From Cymbidium sinense (lineage: Eukaryota; Streptophyta; Magnoliopsida; Asparagales; Orchidaceae): 64,000 bases of DNA. The stretch spans positions 82,837,095-82,901,094 of the forward strand of contig CM038228.1 in NCBI GenBank assembly GCA_021442155.1. The letters are read 5' to 3'. The notes beneath the pieces were generated by a model that did not search any database, was not told where the DNA came from, and saw only the letters and a list, made by a program, of their open reading frames with translations. The position numbers and the translations under genes are program-made. Below are positions 61,709 to 64,000 of the stretch, one piece after another; the stretch's first letter is position 1, and each line of letters opens with the position of its first letter.

Positions 61709-62100
61709 GAAGAACCCCAGCTTACAAGAAGAAGAAGACTAATAATAGAGGAATTAACTTCTCCCCCTCCTTAAAGAGGTATTTATATTTGGAGGGGTTA
61801 GAGAAACTAGAAAATTTTAAATATTTTTTAATTTTTTTCAAAATTTATTAAAAAATTATTTATTTTTAATATAAATAAAAAAATTTAGACTTTCTAAACC
61901 TTTTTGGAAAATTTTTTTTAAATCATTACATAATTTTTATATAAATATATATTTAAAATAAATAAATGAGTTCAATTTTAAAATAATAAAAAGAGATAAT
62001 TTATAACCTAATACTCAAAATTATAGAATCTAAGCTAAATTATTTATTTATATATATAACACCTTAAACTAATTAATACAACAAAAATATTCTCTCTTTT
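61709..62100. other. AT-rich stretch between MULE1 and a gene fragment
   Basis: No gene recognised. From about 61,800 to 62,090 it is nearly pure A/T with runs of T and A. Confidence 0.6.
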
Positions 62101-62120
62101 TCACTCTTTATCATTACCAG

Positions 62121-62382
62121 TTGCGGAAGGAACGGGGGAGCAAAGGAGTTTTTTTCACAGTATTCAGTTAATCCGAACGCCGGCGGCCAGTCGTTCAACA
62201 GCTTCGGTAAGGATGACAACGAGACCACTTCATATTTCAATGTGGTCGGAAGCACATTTACACACTACGACGAGGAAGGAATGGGGTTAACGATGCCTTT
62301 ACTTCGTATGAAGAGAAAGACAATGTGCCAGATTAATTTTCAGTCCTACGGCAATGGAACCACTGGCTCGATAAATTACTAG
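62121..62382 (+). pseudogene. Polygalacturonase 1 beta-like (FxxY-repeat, BURP family) gene fragment
   Basis: The + strand translates to CGRNGGAKEFFSQYSVNP, NAGGQSFNSFGKDDNETTSY, FNVVGSTFTHYDEEG, then after a 1-base frame change NGVNDAFTSYEEKDNVPD, and after another change FQSYGNGTTGSINY and a stop at 62,380. The spaced F-x-x-Y/F motifs with N-G and G-rich joins are typical of the repeat region of plant PG1-beta-like non-catalytic subunits, cell-wall proteins with a C-terminal BURP domain. Neither the signal peptide nor the BURP domain is found nearby. It is a broken fragment, either a local relic or a piece carried by a transposon. Confidence 0.75.
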
Positions 62383-62943
62383 GTTCTTATAAAGCTCTGA
62401 CCTATCATTAGGGGAGTATGATCTACAAAAAGAGAGGATGTTTGGAGATGAAACGGTGGGAGGAAGGATGGTCTTCTGCAGGGTGGCGAAAGAGTCCCAG
62501 CTTTTAGTCTTAATCAATCTTCTTTGATATCTGGTCGGCAGCCATGGCTGCATTAGCATGAGTGGAGTTAATGGATGAACTATGCTAAAGGTGTTCGACG
62601 TAAAGCCTGCTAGTGGATTCAAAGACTGGTTTTCAGATGAGAGGGTTTGATGCAGATCACCGTCCCACATTTTAGGAGATATGCGTCGGTCTAAACAGCT
62701 TAATTAGTCCCCATTGCTGATAATTAGGATCCACCATTTTCTACTATAAAAACAGAAAACAAAATTTTACTTTCTTCCCTTTTTTTAGAAGAAGCTAATT
62801 GGTTTGATAAAAAACATGCAATGCCTGAAAGACATTGCGTTTCTGCAGCTTGTGATTCCATGATGATGGAATGATTTATCATCAGTATTGATCCGAGAAG
62901 ATGCTATATGAACAGTAAATACGACAGTTTATAGTTAACTTAA
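62383..62943. other. Intergenic stretch between PG1-beta-like fragment and MULE2
   Basis: No domain recognised. A minus-strand open frame (62,299-62,670, 123 codons) overlaps the antisense of the PG1-beta-like fragment and has no recognisable features, so I do not call it a gene. The last nine bases before MULE2, TTAACTTAA (62,935-62,943), are its expected target duplication. Confidence 0.5.
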
Positions 62944-64000
62944 GGAAAATTTTTTAAAATAAGTATGATCTAAAATATAATTAGTAGTTTAAATATTTTT
63001 AAAAAAATGTAGATATAGGTATAGTCACTCATTTAGTAGACCAGTCAGCATCATGTGACGTCACATAGAAATGGGTTAGTCGCCACTTATTGGCGACTTT
63101 CAATTCCAAACCTAGTCGCCACCAGTGAGCAATTTTGGGGCACAATAGGGCCGATCGACCGATCGACCCCACTCACAAGCCGACCCTTCCTTCTGCGATC
63201 CGAGCTTCCTTTCCGATCCAAGCTCTCCCCACAAGCCGCCGACCCCGCTTCTCCCATCCGAGCACGAGCACCCTCCTCTCCGATCTCCCCCACCTTCCGA
63301 CAGCCTTGCTCCAACCGCCGACATTGCTCTGCCCGCCACATATTGTCGGACCGTCAACGATTTGTTGCCCGACAACTGCATCCGCTGCGTTCAACGCCTT
63401 TCCTCTCCATCTCACAACCCTTGAAACCCAACATTAGCTTCTGACAATGATTATGGCGGCTTCGTTCCTTTTAGGAAAGTTTTCGACAGTGGATTTTGTA
63501 GTTCATAGCACACATTGTCGTCGTTCTTCATAAACACACAATAAATCCCTAATTTTTCTCATTTATAATTAATTAGATTGTGTGTATTAGGGGAATTTAG
63601 TTTAGGATTTCAGTTTAGGGCTTAGAGTTGTGCTTAAGGGATTTGATTTATAATTTTGGGTGATAATACAGTCTATAAAGTGTGAACGTTTAATATATAT
63701 CGGGTCTATTATTGAAAATGATTGAAATAGTTTGTGATGATATTAATAGGATTCGAGTCATTGCAGTTGGCCTATAAGATTAAAGCCCAGTGACCTTTAG
63801 AGCAAGTCACCTTAGATGATTTGTTTGCATAACATGAAAATTGAGTTAATATCATTTGATTTATGTAGTTTGTCCTATAAATAAATTGGAAATGACATTT
63901 TTCTAAATTTAGGGGATACTGATATGATTGGTTATTTTTCAGTTATTTAAGGAATGAGTAGAGAGTTGGTTTCATTGATCCTATTTTATGGAGGAAAATT
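62944..64000 (+). mobile_element. MULE2: second Mutator-like element, left part only
   Basis: It begins GGAAAATTTTTTAAAATAAG and aligns with the MULE1 left end: the AT-rich outer part, AGATATAGGTATAG (compare AGAATAGGTATAC), the GTCGCC hairpin, the ..GGGCCGATCG.. block, and then GC-rich text to about 63,420. The downstream untranslated part and a start codon at 63,954 align with 57,480-57,600. Its right end lies outside the window. Open frames at 63,055-63,444 on both strands are in the GC-rich TIR and are not called. Confidence 0.8.
63954..64000 (+). CDS. MULE2 transposase-like protein, N-terminus only (partial)
   Basis: ATG at 63,954 begins MSRELVSLILFYGGK and runs off the window end. It is preceded by a likely intron acceptor (TTATTTTTCAG, ending about 63,941) and is homologous to the broken start in MULE1 at 57,565. 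A hydrophobic strand followed by Y-G-G is usual at the start of MURA-type transposases. Only 15 codons are visible, so the identity depends on the MULE context. Confidence 0.4.
   Translation, partial: MSRELVSLILFYGGK

Noticed and set aside
62299..62670. 123-codon minus-strand ORF
   Set aside because: It overlaps the antisense of the PG1-beta-like fragment and shows no recognisable domain.
63055..63444. 129-codon plus-strand ORF and three antisense frames in MULE2
   Set aside because: They lie in the GC-rich TIR, are open on both strands, and correspond to noncoding TIR in MULE1.
1..64000. tRNA, rRNA or organellar sequence
   Set aside because: None seen by eye on either strand. A covariance-model scan would be needed to exclude short or degraded tRNA genes.

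Overview
The window is nuclear DNA of a flowering plant with a repeat-rich genome. It is strongly AT-rich and almost entirely made of transposable elements. The only host-type gene homology I recognise is a decayed fragment of a polygalacturonase beta-subunit-like (FxxY-repeat) gene and a MAIN/plant-mobile-domain gene inside a DNA transposon. Both families are plant families. I cannot name the species. No rRNA, tRNA or intact host gene was found.

Positions 335-54,190 hold three decayed members (E1, E2, E3) of one giant Ty3/gypsy LTR retrotransposon family. The domain order PR-RT-RNaseH-second RNaseH-IN and the motif style point to the Tat clade (Ogre/Retand-like). E2 lies on the + strand (17,591-45,871, about 28.3 kb) and has a 7.6 kb 5' LTR (C), a leader with an array of hairpin repeats, gag-pol remnants, a repetitive 3' untranslated region and an 8.0 kb 3' LTR (D). 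E1 lies on the - strand (335-17,587) and consists of two LTRs (A 7.7 kb, B 6.6 kb) around only the 3' untranslated region, so gag-pol is gone. E3 lies on the - strand (45,872-54,190) and has gag-pol and the 3' untranslated region but essentially no LTR: it begins at its polypurine tract, joined to LTR D. LTRs B and C meet head to head at 17,588, giving a giant imperfect palindrome of about 14 kb. All reading frames carry stops and frameshifts, so no element looks autonomous now.

Positions 54,191-56,775 are unassigned: an LTR-like edge, a GC-rich low-complexity block and AT-rich sequence. Positions 56,941-61,681 are a complete Mutator-like element (MULE1) with long GC-rich terminal inverted repeats and a perfect 9-bp target duplication (TATAAGATA). 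It carries the broken start of a transposase-like gene on the + strand and a decayed MAIN/plant-mobile-domain gene on the - strand, in convergent layout. The polygalacturonase beta-like fragment follows at about 62,121-62,382. A second, related MULE (MULE2) starts at 62,944 and leaves the window at 64,000 just after its probable transposase start codon.

The observations most worth following are: (1) the array of about 16 hairpins in the E2 leader, whose loop is conserved while the stems change in a compensatory way; (2) the size of the LTRs and the palindromic and inverted layout; (3) a TATA box abutting a perfect 16-bp palindrome, preceded by a GA tract, conserved in three LTRs; and (4) the MULE carrying a MAIN-like gene.
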